A DNA stretch of 64,000 bases from Gillisella terrae (GCF_004801395.1 NZ_SSOA01000003.1:62001-126000); one strand, 5' to 3'; positions 36,401 to 44,956 are shown, numbered from the stretch's first letter. Notes: generated by a model not told the origin, from the sequence alone. Numbers and translations: made by a program.

Positions 36401-37005
36401 GATTCCATCGAAATCGCGAGAATAAGCCCGTCTTGATGCTCGGTGGCGTCCGTGTGCCGTGTGCCAAACACCATGGCGAAACAGGCCAGCGTCAGCGTCA
36501 CCACCAAAGCCAGATCGAGAAAGTAGAGATTGCCGGTGCCAATGCCATAATCGAGCGGATTGACCATGACGGTGACGGAGTTCGACACCGCTTTCAGCTG
36601 GAGCGCGATGTAGGGAATGGAGCCTGCCAGCGAAATCACTGTCACCAACATGCCGACAATCGGATTTTTGCCGTAGCGGGCGGCGACAAAATCGGCCCCG
36701 GAGGTCAGCTTTTCTGCCTTGGCAATTTCGATCATGCGGCGCATCAGCGGCATGCCCAGCGTCAGCATCAAAATAGGGCCAATATAAATGCCCATGAATT
36801 CAAGACCGTGATCCGCCGCGAGACCAACCCCGCCAAAATAGGTCCAGGATGTGCAATAGACCGCAAGCGACAGACCATAGACCAAAGGCCGTCCACGCGC
36901 AGGCCCTCTGCGGCGGCGGCTTAGGCGATCACCAAAGCTTGCCACGGCAAAAAGCAGCAGCAGATATAAAATTGACGCCGTAATGATCAGCCATGCCGGA
37001 AGCAC
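33493..37005 (-). CDS. Transporter-fused hybrid histidine kinase (SSS-PAS-HisKA-HATPase-REC)
   Basis: This 1170-residue protein starts with a sodium:solute symporter domain of about 13 helices (residues 1-500; for example LVYGLSLAVYCTSWTYFGGVGLAADHG and GFSAATAMVIVETVALAIMISNDIVMP). A linker/STAC-like region and a PAS domain follow (ALSQMDQGIAVFDTSGRLTIWNRRF). A coiled coil leads to the kinase: H-box FFAAAGHDILQPLNAARLY near 810, N-box NAIKYTPSGK, G-boxes DSGIGIP and GLGLGLSIV. A receiver domain ends the protein (VLCIDNEPDILEG, Asp in DVIIADYHLGDG, Lys in VQHKPVKP). It belongs to the CbrA/NahK-like group linking substrate sensing to nutrient response. Confidence 0.92.
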   Translation of the reverse strand: MLPAWLIITASILYLLLLFAVASFGDRLSRRRRGPARGRPLVYGLSLAVYCTSWTYFGGVGLAADHGLEFMGIYIGPILMLTLGMPLMRRMIEIAKAEKLTSGADFVAARYGKNPIVGMLVTVISLAGSIPYIALQLKAVSNSVTVMVNPLDYGIGTGNLYFLDLALVVTLTLACFAMVFGTRHTDATEHQDGLILAISMESVVKLLAFLTLGITVVFFLFDGPLDLWRTATQSPQVMAALTHETPISRWILLIALSGFAILMLPRQFHVTVVENRTPRDLKAARFLLPAYLIAINLFVLPAAIGGLLAFNGAGNADLYVLSLPLSHGLPVVSLITFLGGFSAATAMVIVETVALAIMISNDIVMPILLRRGFNHRYSASQSLAKILLIIRRLAILTVLLLGYAYYRLANDDRGLSSIGLLAFAAIAQIAPPLLGGLIWRRANARGAILGLTLGFLAWIYMLLLPSFGLDAHKDLAPQILSFLFPGVSAFSGSNPDLLLNATILSLLINTVAFVLGSLSRNPKPVERIQSGIFVRGHLRSQFATRGWKTRVSTGDLKTAIARYLGQERMERSLKSYERTAGRRLEDHAPADMAFIHFTEQLLGSAIGSASARLVLSLILQKVEDTSADTAWLLDQASEALHYNQDMLQTALSQMDQGIAVFDTSGRLTIWNRRFRHLLDLPDEMGQVGVPLHDIVEQLRARGDIAPGQEANVLANFHHLDAPFQLVLANGERIVEVRCNAMPDKGLVATFTDISQQVAADRALKQANETLEQRVIARTAELTRVNKALAEARASADEANIGKTRFFAAAGHDILQPLNAARLYSSALVERIGPSDEAVLARNIDSALESVELILGAVLDLSRLDTGAMKPRFSSVALHDLLERIRTDFEPMAREKSLKLVIMPTNLSVRSDPNLLRRLVQNLVSNAIKYTPSGKVLVGVRKRGDQAVIQVTDSGIGIPSSKFRTVFKEFARLDEGMKNASGLGLGLSIVDRIARVLKHPVELESQPERGTSFRVTMPLAKADAVPLQSAQKQTAATPAPSLLNGVRVLCIDNEPDILEGMRLLLSGWGCSVISAGSVQELDDVFKAHPTPPDVIIADYHLGDGSGIGAILRLRALYHQSLPGLLITADRTMDVRNEAERQSIIVQHKPVKPAALRAFVTQASSMRRSAAE

Positions 37006-37196
37006 TGTTTTGCCCCTCCCATTCCAGCCATAAGCTTAGGTCATCTTGTTGCAATTTGAAATCGGCACTGTATTGGCAATAAGTCGAAACAAACAGCGAT
37101 GTTGTGCGTTCTGCGATGGCAGATCAGAGTGTCTTTCGCGCAACGTTTGCTTGCTTCACTTTTGATCATTCTGCTAAGCTGAAGAAAGGACAAGGC

Positions 37197-37649
37197 ATGG
37201 TGGTGAAAGGGACAAAAGTGCTGAACGAATTCAAATCCTTTATTGCCCGTGGCAATGTTATGGATCTCGCCGTCGGCGTGATTATTGGCGGAGCCTTTGG
37301 CTTGATCGTCACCTCACTGGTCAATGATATCGTCATGCCCCTGGTGGGCGTGGTGTTTGGCGGCTTTGATTTTTCCAATTATTTTATCCCGTTGAGCGAT
37401 AAGGTAACTGCGCTGACGCTGGCCGAAGCCCGCAAGCAAGGAGCGGTTTTTGCATATGGCAATTTTATCACCGTGGTGATCAACTTTGTCATTCTGGCAT
37501 GGATCATTTTCCTGATGGTCAAGGGCGTGAATACGCTTCGCAAGCAATTGGAGCGGCAGGAAAAGGCCGAGATCAAGGCCGCGCCACCACCAGCCGACGT
37601 GCAGCTTTTGACCGAGATCCGGGATTTGCTGAAAGAAAAAATGACTTGA
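37197..37649 (+). CDS. mscL: Large-conductance mechanosensitive channel
   Basis: This 150-residue channel opens under membrane tension to release solutes on osmotic downshock. The N-terminal amphipathic helix and TM1 are clear ([24 protein letters not shown]), as are TM2 ([24 protein letters not shown]) and the charged C-terminal bundle ([12 protein letters not shown]). The ATG at 37197 has GAAGAAAGGA seven to sixteen bases upstream; the frame is open from 37104 but the extension is unlike the family. Confidence 0.95.
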   Translation: MVVKGTKVLNEFKSFIARGNVMDLAVGVIIGGAFGLIVTSLVNDIVMPLVGVVFGGFDFSNYFIPLSDKVTALTLAEARKQGAVFAYGNFITVVINFVILAWIIFLMVKGVNTLRKQLERQEKAEIKAAPPPADVQLLTEIRDLLKEKMT

Positions 37650-37684
37650 AAAATACGCTGACAGAGTACATATATGGTGCATAC

Positions 37685-37745
37685 GCCCTACCAATTAGGT
37701 CTCTCCAAACGATCAAGGAGATGAACCGAAAGGTAGGGCTTTTTA
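37685..37745 (+). ncRNA. Candidate structured RNA or terminator between mscL and the NYN gene
   Basis: GCCCTACC (37685-37692) pairs with GGTAGGGC (37732-37739), followed by TTTTT. The 39-nt loop can fold again through TCTCC (37701-37706 region) and GGAGA. The result is a two-tier hairpin with a poly-T end, larger than a simple terminator. It could be the mscL terminator, a small RNA, or a leader element for the gene 33 bp downstream. Confidence 0.4.
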
Positions 37746-37771
37746 TTTAAATTTCTTTTTTTGGATTTTAA

Positions 37772-38569
37772 ATGGATAGAGTTCGAAAGGTTGCCATCCT
37801 TGTCGACGGTGGTTTTTTTCTCAAAAGATTGAAGCGTTGGCCAAAAATTGATCGAGAAAACCCGCAAGAGGTTGCTAAGGCAATAAGGGGCTTATGCAAA
37901 CGCCATGTGCAGAAACTGATTGGTGAAAAGGCCTCCGAAAGAGATAGCCGCTGGCTTGATCACGTTTACCGGCTTTTTTATTATGACGCCGAACCATTTT
38001 CAGGCGTGCCGCATCATCCCTTCAAAAATCGCCAAATCAATTATGGGGTAACGCCTGAGGCACAATTTCGCCGGAACTTATTTAACGAGGTGCGAAAGCT
38101 TCGGAAGTTTGCACTCAGACTCGGCTCTGTGAAGCAAGATGGCTATTGGTCGCCTTACGATCATCACATGAAGGGGCTCTTAAAAATATGGAGTCATCGA
38201 GAATATCTCCTGTCTGTGCTTGAGGATCCCTCACGCCATGATTCAATGCGCAGCGAAGCAGCAATCAATGCGCTGCGTGTATGGGGTGCTCTGAGTGAAG
38301 ATGATTTACAGTTACCATTGCGTCAAAAAGGCGTCGATATGCGCATTGGTCTCGATATTGCGACAATGACGCTGAAGCGCCAAGTGGATACAATTATTCT
38401 GGTGACGGGTGATAGTGATTTTATTCCGGCAGCGAAACTTGCTCGGCGTGAAGGGGTTGAATTTATTTTGGACCCACTGTGGCAAAGCGTGGAGGATGGA
38501 TTGTTGGAGCATGTTGATGGGATCACGTCGGGTTTTCTGGAGCCAGCTATGGCTGACAATCGACCTTGA
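37772..38569 (+). CDS. NYN/PIN-like domain protein (putative RNase)
   Basis: This 265-residue protein begins VRKVAILVDGGFFLKRLKRWP and later has DTIILVTGDSDFIPAAKLARREGVEFIL. Together these give the conserved acidic residues of the NYN/LabA fold, a PIN-like nuclease family acting on RNA. The central part (RLFYYDAEPFSGVPHHP, GVTPEAQFRRNLFNEVRKLRKFALRLG) resembles NYN proteins found sporadically in accessory regions. Codon use and the AT-rich surroundings differ somewhat from neighbours, which may indicate transfer. It stands alone. Confidence 0.82.
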   Translation: MDRVRKVAILVDGGFFLKRLKRWPKIDRENPQEVAKAIRGLCKRHVQKLIGEKASERDSRWLDHVYRLFYYDAEPFSGVPHHPFKNRQINYGVTPEAQFRRNLFNEVRKLRKFALRLGSVKQDGYWSPYDHHMKGLLKIWSHREYLLSVLEDPSRHDSMRSEAAINALRVWGALSEDDLQLPLRQKGVDMRIGLDIATMTLKRQVDTIILVTGDSDFIPAAKLARREGVEFILDPLWQSVEDGLLEHVDGITSGFLEPAMADNRP

Positions 38570-38708
38570 ATTTCATAATGTGTAAATGTTGAGCGATTGC
38601 CCGGTGGCTCACACTCAACCATCACCAAAAACAATCAATCCGCCACGCTTTATCATGGGATTTCTTGCTGTGCTTCGGGTATGAACGAAGCAATGTAGGA
38701 GCTTTGCC

Positions 38709-39878
38709 ATGTCCCTGATTAACAGCCTGAGCCAACGTGCCACCGATGCCCCAGAGAGCGGTATCGTCGAAATCATCAATTACGCCCGCGGGCGGGACAA
38801 TCTTTTGCCGCTTTGGGCCGGTGAAGGGGACTTGCCGACACCCGATTTTATCAATCGCGCCGCAAGTGACGCGCTTTTGGGCGGCGAGACCTTCTACACG
38901 TGGCAGCGCGGCATTCCGGAGCTGCGGCAAGCCTTGTCCGATTATTATCATCGGCATTTTTCGGCATCGCTTTCACCGGATCATTTCTATGTCACCGGCT
39001 CTGGTATGCAGGCCATCCAGCTTGCCGTGCAGGCCATGACGCAGGCGGGTGACGAGATGATCTATCTTTCGCCCTGCTGGCCGAACATTGTCTCCGCCAT
39101 CAATATTGCCGGAACAAAAGCCGTGGGTGTCGAGATCGATTATGTTGACGGCGGCTGGAAGCTCGATCTTGCTCGGCTGGAAAACGCCATCACGCCCAAA
39201 ACCAAAGCCCTGTTCATCAATACGCCGTCCAACCCGACCGGCTGGACAGCAAGTCTGGAGGACTTGAAAGCCATTTTGGCGTTGGCGCGCAAGCATGGTC
39301 TCTGGATTTTGGCCGATGAGATTTATGCGCTTTACTATTTTGTCGGTGAGCGTCGCGCTCCGTCCTTTCTGGATGTGATGGAAGAAGGCGATCGGGTGAT
39401 TTTTGCCAATTCCTTTTCCAAGAATTGGTCGATGACCGGTTGGCGGGTTGGCTGGCTGGTGGCACCACCGGAAATCGGGCAGGTTTTGGAAAATCTCATT
39501 CAATATTCCACCTCGGGTGTGGCGCAGTTCATGCAGCGCGGTGCCGTTGTGGCCTTGAATGAAGGCGATGCATTCGTGCGCGAAAACATCGAGCGCGCCC
39601 GCACCTCGCGCGAGATTTTGCTCAACGCTCTGATTGCCACCAATCGGGTTCGCTCCGCCAAGCCGGATGGTGCACTCTACGCCTTTTTGGAAATTGATGG
39701 CGTGAAAGACAGCCGCAAGGCAGCGCTTGATATTGTCGATAAAACCGGCGTAGGCCTCGCACCCGGCACTGCCTTTGGCGCGGGCGGCTCCACTTTCTTG
39801 CGCGCGTGTTTCTTGCGCAATCCGCTCCACATCGAAGATGCTGCCAAACGGTTGAGCGACTATATAGCCAGACTGTGA
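38709..39878 (+). CDS. Class I/II pyridoxal-phosphate aminotransferase
   Basis: This 389-residue fold type I enzyme has the expected motifs: VTGSGMQAIQLAVQAMTQAGDEM, FINTPSNPTGW, ILADEIYALYYFVGERRAP with the Asp and Tyr contacting PLP, and the Schiff-base Lys in FANSFSKNWSMTGWRVGW. An Arg near the C-terminus (STFLRACFL) can bind the substrate carboxylate. The substrate is not determined; aspartate/aromatic-type transaminases are closest in pattern. AGGAG lies eight bases upstream of the ATG. Confidence 0.92.
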   Translation: MSLINSLSQRATDAPESGIVEIINYARGRDNLLPLWAGEGDLPTPDFINRAASDALLGGETFYTWQRGIPELRQALSDYYHRHFSASLSPDHFYVTGSGMQAIQLAVQAMTQAGDEMIYLSPCWPNIVSAINIAGTKAVGVEIDYVDGGWKLDLARLENAITPKTKALFINTPSNPTGWTASLEDLKAILALARKHGLWILADEIYALYYFVGERRAPSFLDVMEEGDRVIFANSFSKNWSMTGWRVGWLVAPPEIGQVLENLIQYSTSGVAQFMQRGAVVALNEGDAFVRENIERARTSREILLNALIATNRVRSAKPDGALYAFLEIDGVKDSRKAALDIVDKTGVGLAPGTAFGAGGSTFLRACFLRNPLHIEDAAKRLSDYIARL

Positions 39879-40036
39879 ACTGTCCGGCACTGACGGTTGC
39901 GCTCGATCCGTTAAGATTGCATTATCCATCTGTCTAAAATGTCCCGCACTTGTTATTGTCCATTCGAAGATTTTAACGGGCTAAAAGGTGCGTTTGGGAT
40001 AGGAGTACAAGAGATCATCTCTTGTTGGGGAGAGCA

Positions 40037-41068
40037 ATGGCAGTCTTGGTAACAGGCGGTGCTGGCTACATTGGAAGCCACATGGTGTGGTCGCTCATTG
40101 ACAGCGGCCATGAGGTTATTGTGCTTGATCGCCTCTCCACAGGCTTTCGCAGTGCGGTTTCTCCCCAAGCCACATTTTATTACGGCGATGTCGGTGATCG
40201 CGACGTGCTCAGGCAGATCTTTGCCGCCCATAAAATAGAAGCGGTTTTTCATTTCGCCGGTCTGGTGGTTGTGCCTGACAGTGTGGAGAATCCGCTGGAA
40301 TATTACAACAACAACACCGTGAAGGCCTGTATTCTGATTGAAGAAATGGTGCGGGCCAAAATCGGCAAGTTCATCTTTTCCTCAACTGCTGCCGTCTATG
40401 GCGCGCCGCAATCGGACCAGCCGATGCGCGAGACCGATGCGCTGAAGCCCGAAAGCCCCTATGGTCAGTCCAAGCTGATGACAGAGCTTATTCTGGCCGA
40501 TACGGCGCGCGCTCACCCGGATTTTCGCTATGTCGCCCTGCGCTATTTCAACGTTGCCGGTGCCGAGCGAAAAGGGCGCACGGGCCAGTCGACCAGAGGG
40601 GCCACCCACCTGATCAAGGTGGCGTGTGAGACGGCGCTTGGTCAACGCGCCAGCCTCCATATTTATGGGACAGATTATCCGACGCCAGACGGCACCGGTG
40701 TGCGCGACTATATTCACGTTGACGATCTGGTTGATGCTCATGCCATGGCTTTGCATTATCTCAGGGCAGGAGAGCAATCTTTGGTTGCCAATTGCGGCTA
40801 TGGGTGCGGGGCTTCGGTGCTGGATGTTGTGGCGGCCGTGGAGCGCGTGGCGGGCGTGACGCTTCCTGTTACACTGAGCGGACGACGCGCCGGTGACTGT
40901 GCATCGGTGATTGCCGATCCGACGGTGGCGAGGAAAAAACTCGGCTGGACCGCCGTTCATCCCGGTCTGGATAGCATCATTGCCACGGCGCTTGCGTGGG
41001 AGCGGCGCAGGCCGGTTGCAGAAGTTGCACTTTTGGATGGCATCGTGCCGCTTCTTGCTACCGCATAA
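40037..41068 (+). CDS. galE: UDP-glucose 4-epimerase
   Basis: This 343-residue short-chain dehydrogenase interconverts UDP-glucose and UDP-galactose. NAD-binding MAVLVTGGAGYIGSHMVW opens the protein. The catalytic Ser is in FIFSSTAAVYG and the Tyr/Lys are in SPYGQSKLM; RYFNVAGAERKGRTG and GVRDYIHVDDLVDAHAMAL follow. The ATG at 40037 has GGGGAGAG just upstream. It is the first gene of the polysaccharide region. Its last codons overlap the edge of a RIME-like repeat, whose CATAA supplies the stop. Confidence 0.93.
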   Translation: MAVLVTGGAGYIGSHMVWSLIDSGHEVIVLDRLSTGFRSAVSPQATFYYGDVGDRDVLRQIFAAHKIEAVFHFAGLVVVPDSVENPLEYYNNNTVKACILIEEMVRAKIGKFIFSSTAAVYGAPQSDQPMRETDALKPESPYGQSKLMTELILADTARAHPDFRYVALRYFNVAGAERKGRTGQSTRGATHLIKVACETALGQRASLHIYGTDYPTPDGTGVRDYIHVDDLVDAHAMALHYLRAGEQSLVANCGYGCGASVLDVVAAVERVAGVTLPVTLSGRRAGDCASVIADPTVARKKLGWTAVHPGLDSIIATALAWERRRPVAEVALLDGIVPLLATA

Positions 41069-41160
41069 TTCCTGAAATCGGAATCGATTTAAGGTGAAAA
41101 TAATCCAGCAGATTAAACGTGCGACAGCGCCGTGCGCCAACTTTGGTGAGAGGCGCTGTC
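41061..41160 (-). repeat. RIME-like element (B then A), overlapping the galE stop
   Basis: In inverted order compared with other copies: GCATAATTCCTGAAATC/GATTTAAGGTGAAAATAATCCAGC (half B), then GCGACAGCGCCGTGCGCCAACTTTGGTGAGAGGCGCTGTC (half A). The first bases include the galE stop codon. Confidence 0.8.
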
Positions 41161-41326
41161 TTGGTTTATGATCATTTGATCATCAAGGCACAAGTTTGAC
41201 GACAGTTTGCCCCGCTAGGTTTGGTCCAGTTTAATCTGAATTGGGGCAAGGAATGGCATTGATTGCTGTTTGCTCGGCAGCAGACCTCCATGAGGCTGCG
41301 CGCTCGGCAGCCCCGGAGTGGGCATA

Positions 41327-42097
41327 ATGAAAGCAGTTATTCTCGCAGGTGGATTGGGTACGCGCATTTCCGAGGAAACGCATTTGCGTCCCAAGCCGAT
41401 GATTGAAATTGGTGGTCGCCCCATTCTTTGGCACATCATGAAGCTTTATTATGGCCACGGCATTCGTGATTTCATCATCTGCTGCGGGTTTAAAGGCTAT
41501 ATTATCAAGGAATATTTCGCCAATTACGGCCTGCATACCTCGGATATTACCTTCGATTTTGCCGAGAACCGCATGGAGTTTCACAAGCAGAGCGCCGAAA
41601 GTTGGCGAGTCACGCTGGTGGATACCGGCGAAACCTCGATGACCGGCGGGCGTCTGAAGCGCGTGGCATCCTATCTCAAAGACGAGGAAGCCTTTTGCTT
41701 TACCTATGGTGATGGCGTGTCCGATGTTGATGTTGCGGCCACCATCCGCTTTCACAAAGAACACGGCAAGCTGGCAACGGTGACGGCGGTGCAGCCACCT
41801 GCGCGCTATGGTGCGTTGGCCATGGATGGCGTAAACGTGCGCGGTTTTGTCGAAAAGCCTGTCGGCGAAGCCGGGTATATCAACGGTGGCTTCTTCGTTC
41901 TCTCGCCCAAATGCATCGATCGCATTGCCGGTGACGATATACCGTGGGAAGCCGCCCCGTTGATGGGTCTGGCCGAGGATGGCGAGCTATGTGCTTATAT
42001 CCACGACGGTTTTTGGCAGCCGATGGATACTTTGCGCGACAAAAACCATCTCGAAGCCCTTTGGGCAAGCGGCAATCCGCCCTGGAAGAGCTGGTAA
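41327..42097 (+). CDS. rfbF: Glucose-1-phosphate cytidylyltransferase
   Basis: This 256-residue nucleotidyltransferase makes CDP-glucose from CTP and glucose 1-phosphate. [30 protein letters not shown] is the signature with the catalytic Arg and Lys. [14 protein letters not shown] binds the metal, and [10 protein letters not shown] and [28 protein letters not shown] are typical of RfbF. The ATG at 41327 has CCGGAG eight bases upstream. The rfbG start follows three bases after the stop. Confidence 0.95.
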   Translation: MKAVILAGGLGTRISEETHLRPKPMIEIGGRPILWHIMKLYYGHGIRDFIICCGFKGYIIKEYFANYGLHTSDITFDFAENRMEFHKQSAESWRVTLVDTGETSMTGGRLKRVASYLKDEEAFCFTYGDGVSDVDVAATIRFHKEHGKLATVTAVQPPARYGALAMDGVNVRGFVEKPVGEAGYINGGFFVLSPKCIDRIAGDDIPWEAAPLMGLAEDGELCAYIHDGFWQPMDTLRDKNHLEALWASGNPPWKSW

Positions 42098-42099
42098 AG

Positions 42100-43170
42100 A
42101 TGATTGATCCTCACTTTTGGCGCGGCAAACGGGTTCTGCTGACGGGCCACACCGGCTTCAAGGGCAGTTGGCTGGGGTTATGGCTGAGCGATATGGGGGC
42201 GGACGTGCATGGCCTTTCGCTTGCGCCAGAAACCTCGCCGAGCCTTTTTCGCCTGTTGCACGAGGGTGCCATTGACACCTGCGAGTTGCGCGATTTTGCT
42301 GCGGTGAAAACGCGGGTCGCTAGCGTCAATCCAGAGATTGTCTTTCACCTTGCGGCCCAGCCTCTGGTGCGCCAGGGCTATCGCGATCCGGTGGCAACCT
42401 ATGAAACCAATGTGCAAGGCACGGTGCATGTGCTGGAAGCATTGCGAGAAGCGCCGCGCGTTAAGGCCATCGTGGTGATTACCACCGACAAGGTTTATGA
42501 AAACGCCGAAACGGGCAAGGCCTTTATCGAATCTGATCCCTTGGGTGGACATGATCCTTACAGCGCCAGCAAGGCGGCGGCTGAAATTGTGGTTTCCAGC
42601 TATCGCGCCTCATTTTTTGCGCAAAATTCCATCGGTCTCGCCACGGCGCGGGCCGGAAATGTGATCGGCGGTGGTGACTGGGCCGATGATCGATTGATCC
42701 CTGATGCCGTTCGGGCCTGGAGCACCGGCCAGCCCGTGCATGTGCGCCGGCCAAACGCGGTGCGACCGTGGCAGCATGTGTTGGAGCCTTTGGCTGGCTA
42801 TATCGCCATGGCGCAAAAGCTTTGGCTGGAGCCTCACGCCCTGACCGCCCTCAATTTTGGCCCCGACCATGCCAGCGCCGCCTCTGTTGCGCAAGTGCTG
42901 ACGCTGGCTGCCAAAAGCTTTGGAGAAGGGCACGTTGAGCTGGGCGATGGCAGCGAAGGTCCGCATGAGGCTGGCTATCTGATGCTTGATAGCACATTGG
43001 CGATGCACAGCTTGAACTATCGTCCACGCTGGTCTTTGCAGGAAACCGTTGAGCGCACGATGCGCTGGTATGCGCAGCAGCATAATGGTGCGTCGGCACT
43101 TACGCTTTGCCGGGCTGATATTGCAGCCTATCAGGCGGCTCTGTCGCCAGAACTGGACGTGGCTTTATGA
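42100..43170 (+). CDS. rfbG: CDP-glucose 4,6-dehydratase
   Basis: This 356-residue SDR enzyme converts CDP-glucose to CDP-4-keto-6-deoxyglucose. It shows FWRGKRVLLTGHTGFKGSWLGLWL (NAD-binding), VITTDKVYENAE in place of the usual TDEVY, and DPYSASKAAAEIV with catalytic Tyr and Lys. NVIGGGDWADDRLIPD and RPWQHVLEPLAGY are RfbG signatures. It is in one transcript with rfbF and overlaps the following epimerase gene by four bases. Confidence 0.95.
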   Translation: MIDPHFWRGKRVLLTGHTGFKGSWLGLWLSDMGADVHGLSLAPETSPSLFRLLHEGAIDTCELRDFAAVKTRVASVNPEIVFHLAAQPLVRQGYRDPVATYETNVQGTVHVLEALREAPRVKAIVVITTDKVYENAETGKAFIESDPLGGHDPYSASKAAAEIVVSSYRASFFAQNSIGLATARAGNVIGGGDWADDRLIPDAVRAWSTGQPVHVRRPNAVRPWQHVLEPLAGYIAMAQKLWLEPHALTALNFGPDHASAASVAQVLTLAAKSFGEGHVELGDGSEGPHEAGYLMLDSTLAMHSLNYRPRWSLQETVERTMRWYAQQHNGASALTLCRADIAAYQAALSPELDVAL

Positions 43171-43730
43171 GCACACGGTTCCAGCCACAGCCGACCGCTC
43201 TTGCCGGGTTGACGCTTCTGACCCGCGCCCGCTTTGGCGATGAGCGCGGTTTTTTGAGCCGCCTGTTCTGTGCCGAAGACTTGCCAGCTCTGGGCTGGCC
43301 GGGGCCGGTGATGCAGGTCAACGAAACGGCAACCCGATTTGCAGGCACCGTGCGCGGCATGCATTTTCAGCAGGCACCTTTTGCAGAATGCAAGCTGGTG
43401 ACCTGCGTGCAGGGCCGCATTCTTGACGTGGCTGTCGATCTGCGGCGCAGCTCACCGACATTTCTTCAGCACGTGGCCGTCGAGCTTTCTGAAGACAATG
43501 CGTGTTCCCTTTTGATCCCGGCCGGTTTTGCTCACGGCTTTCAGGCTTTGAGTGACAATGTGCGGATGATTTACATGCATTCAGCACCGTTTCGGCCTGA
43601 GGCAGAAGGAGGGCTGCATGCGCAAGATCCTCGCTTGAATATTGCCTGGCCGCTTCCGGTTCAAAATCTTTCTGCGCGCGACCAGAACCATCCCTTGCTT
43701 GCCCCGGATTTCGAAGGACTTATTGTATGA
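43167..43730 (+). CDS. dTDP-4-dehydrorhamnose 3,5-epimerase-like enzyme
   Basis: This 187-residue cupin of the RfbC family shows the diagnostic VRGMHFQQAPFAECKLVTCVQGRILDVAVDLR (catalytic His in RGMHFQ; Lys in ECKLV) and IPAGFAHGFQALSDNVRMIYMH. The position after rfbG suggests that it epimerises CDP-4-keto-6-deoxyglucose at C3, C5 or both. It overlaps rfbG (ATGA) and the downstream methyltransferase (ATGA), so the genes are translationally coupled. Confidence 0.87.
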   Translation: MSTRFQPQPTALAGLTLLTRARFGDERGFLSRLFCAEDLPALGWPGPVMQVNETATRFAGTVRGMHFQQAPFAECKLVTCVQGRILDVAVDLRRSSPTFLQHVAVELSEDNACSLLIPAGFAHGFQALSDNVRMIYMHSAPFRPEAEGGLHAQDPRLNIAWPLPVQNLSARDQNHPLLAPDFEGLIV

Positions 43731-44956
43731 AATGCCGCCATTGCGCGTCAGAAATGATGCATCCTTTTGTTGATCTTGGCACGGCACCGCCGTCCAACTC
43801 CTATGTGAAAGCAAAGGATCTGGCCAAGCCCGAACTGTGGTATCCCTTGGTGATCCGGGTGTGCGCCGAATGTAAGCTGGTGCAAACCGAAGACTTCGCC
43901 TCCAGAGAGACGTTCTTCTCGGAAGATTATGCTTATTTCTCGTCGTTTTCATCAAGTTGGCTGGCCCATGCCAAGTCCTATGTTGCGGAAATAGTTGATC
44001 GGTTCGCGCTGACGTCGCAATCGCATGTGGTCGAGATTGCCGCCAATGACGGCTATCTTTTGCAATTTGTGAAAGAGCGGGGCATGTCCTGCCTTGGCGT
44101 GGAGCCCACGGCCAGCACGGCAGCGGCGGCGCGCGAAAAAGGCATAGAGATTGTCGAGGATTTCTTTGGTGTTGCCCTAGCGGAAAAGCTGGTCGCTGAG
44201 GGGCATGCAGCCGACCTCACCGCTGCCAACAATGTTTTGGCCCATGTGCCGGATATCAACGATTTTGTCTCAGGCTTTGCGCGGCTGTTGAAGCCTCAAG
44301 GCGTTGCGACCTTTGAGTTTCCGCATCTGATGAACATGATCGCTCAAAGCCAGTTTGATACGGCCTATCATGAGCACTATTCCTATCTTTCGCTTTTGGC
44401 GGTTGATCGCATCTTTACCGCCAATGGACTGACGGTTTTTGATGTGGAAACCACGCCATGGCATGGCGGCAGCCTCCGGGTTTTTGCCTGCCGCAAGGAT
44501 ACGCAGGCGCACGCGAGAAGTGCGCGCGTGGATGAGATGCTCAAGCGCGAAATGGATGCCGGTCTTGGCGACATTGGCACCTATGCGGGCTTTCAGGCGC
44601 AAGCCAATAAAGTCCGCGATGATTTTCTGGACTTTGTGATTGATTGCAATCGTCAAGGGTTGACGATTGCCGCCTACGGCGCTGCCGCAAAGGGCAATAC
44701 GCTGTTAAACTTCGCCGGCATCAAGGCCGGTCAGATCGCCTTTGTCGTCGATAAAAATCCGGCGAAACAAGGCATGTTCCTGCCCGGAAGTCGCGTGCCG
44801 ATTGTTTCCGAGCAGGATCTTAAAACCCATAAACCGGACAGGGTGGTGATTTTGCCATGGAATCTGACAGAAGAGATCAAACAGCAGCTTTCGTATATCA
44901 GCGATTGGGGTGGGAAGTTCGTAACGGTGGTGCCCAGCCTGACGGTGCATCCCTGA
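43727..44956 (+). CDS. Sugar C-methyltransferase with N-terminal zinc-binding domain
   Basis: This 409-residue protein has the three-part layout of NDP-ketohexose C-methyltransferases such as TylC3: an N-terminal Zn domain (CRHCASEMM and CAECKLVQ), a central SAM-binding domain (VVEIAANDGYLLQFV, then NNVLAHVPDINDFVSGF) and a C-terminal domain with YGAAAKGNTLLNF. HEHYSYLS contains the catalytic-region His/Glu pair. With rfbFG and the epimerase it probably adds a methyl branch at C3 of the CDP-4-keto-6-deoxyhexose. No dedicated 4-ketoreductase follows. Confidence 0.88.
   Translation: MKCRHCASEMMHPFVDLGTAPPSNSYVKAKDLAKPELWYPLVIRVCAECKLVQTEDFASRETFFSEDYAYFSSFSSSWLAHAKSYVAEIVDRFALTSQSHVVEIAANDGYLLQFVKERGMSCLGVEPTASTAAAAREKGIEIVEDFFGVALAEKLVAEGHAADLTAANNVLAHVPDINDFVSGFARLLKPQGVATFEFPHLMNMIAQSQFDTAYHEHYSYLSLLAVDRIFTANGLTVFDVETTPWHGGSLRVFACRKDTQAHARSARVDEMLKREMDAGLGDIGTYAGFQAQANKVRDDFLDFVIDCNRQGLTIAAYGAAAKGNTLLNFAGIKAGQIAFVVDKNPAKQGMFLPGSRVPIVSEQDLKTHKPDRVVILPWNLTEEIKQQLSYISDWGGKFVTVVPSLTVHP

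Noticed and set aside
35863..36924. A 353-codon plus-strand open frame opposite the transporter kinase
   Set aside because: His/Gln/Gly-rich composition typical of antisense frames over a membrane-protein gene in this GC range.
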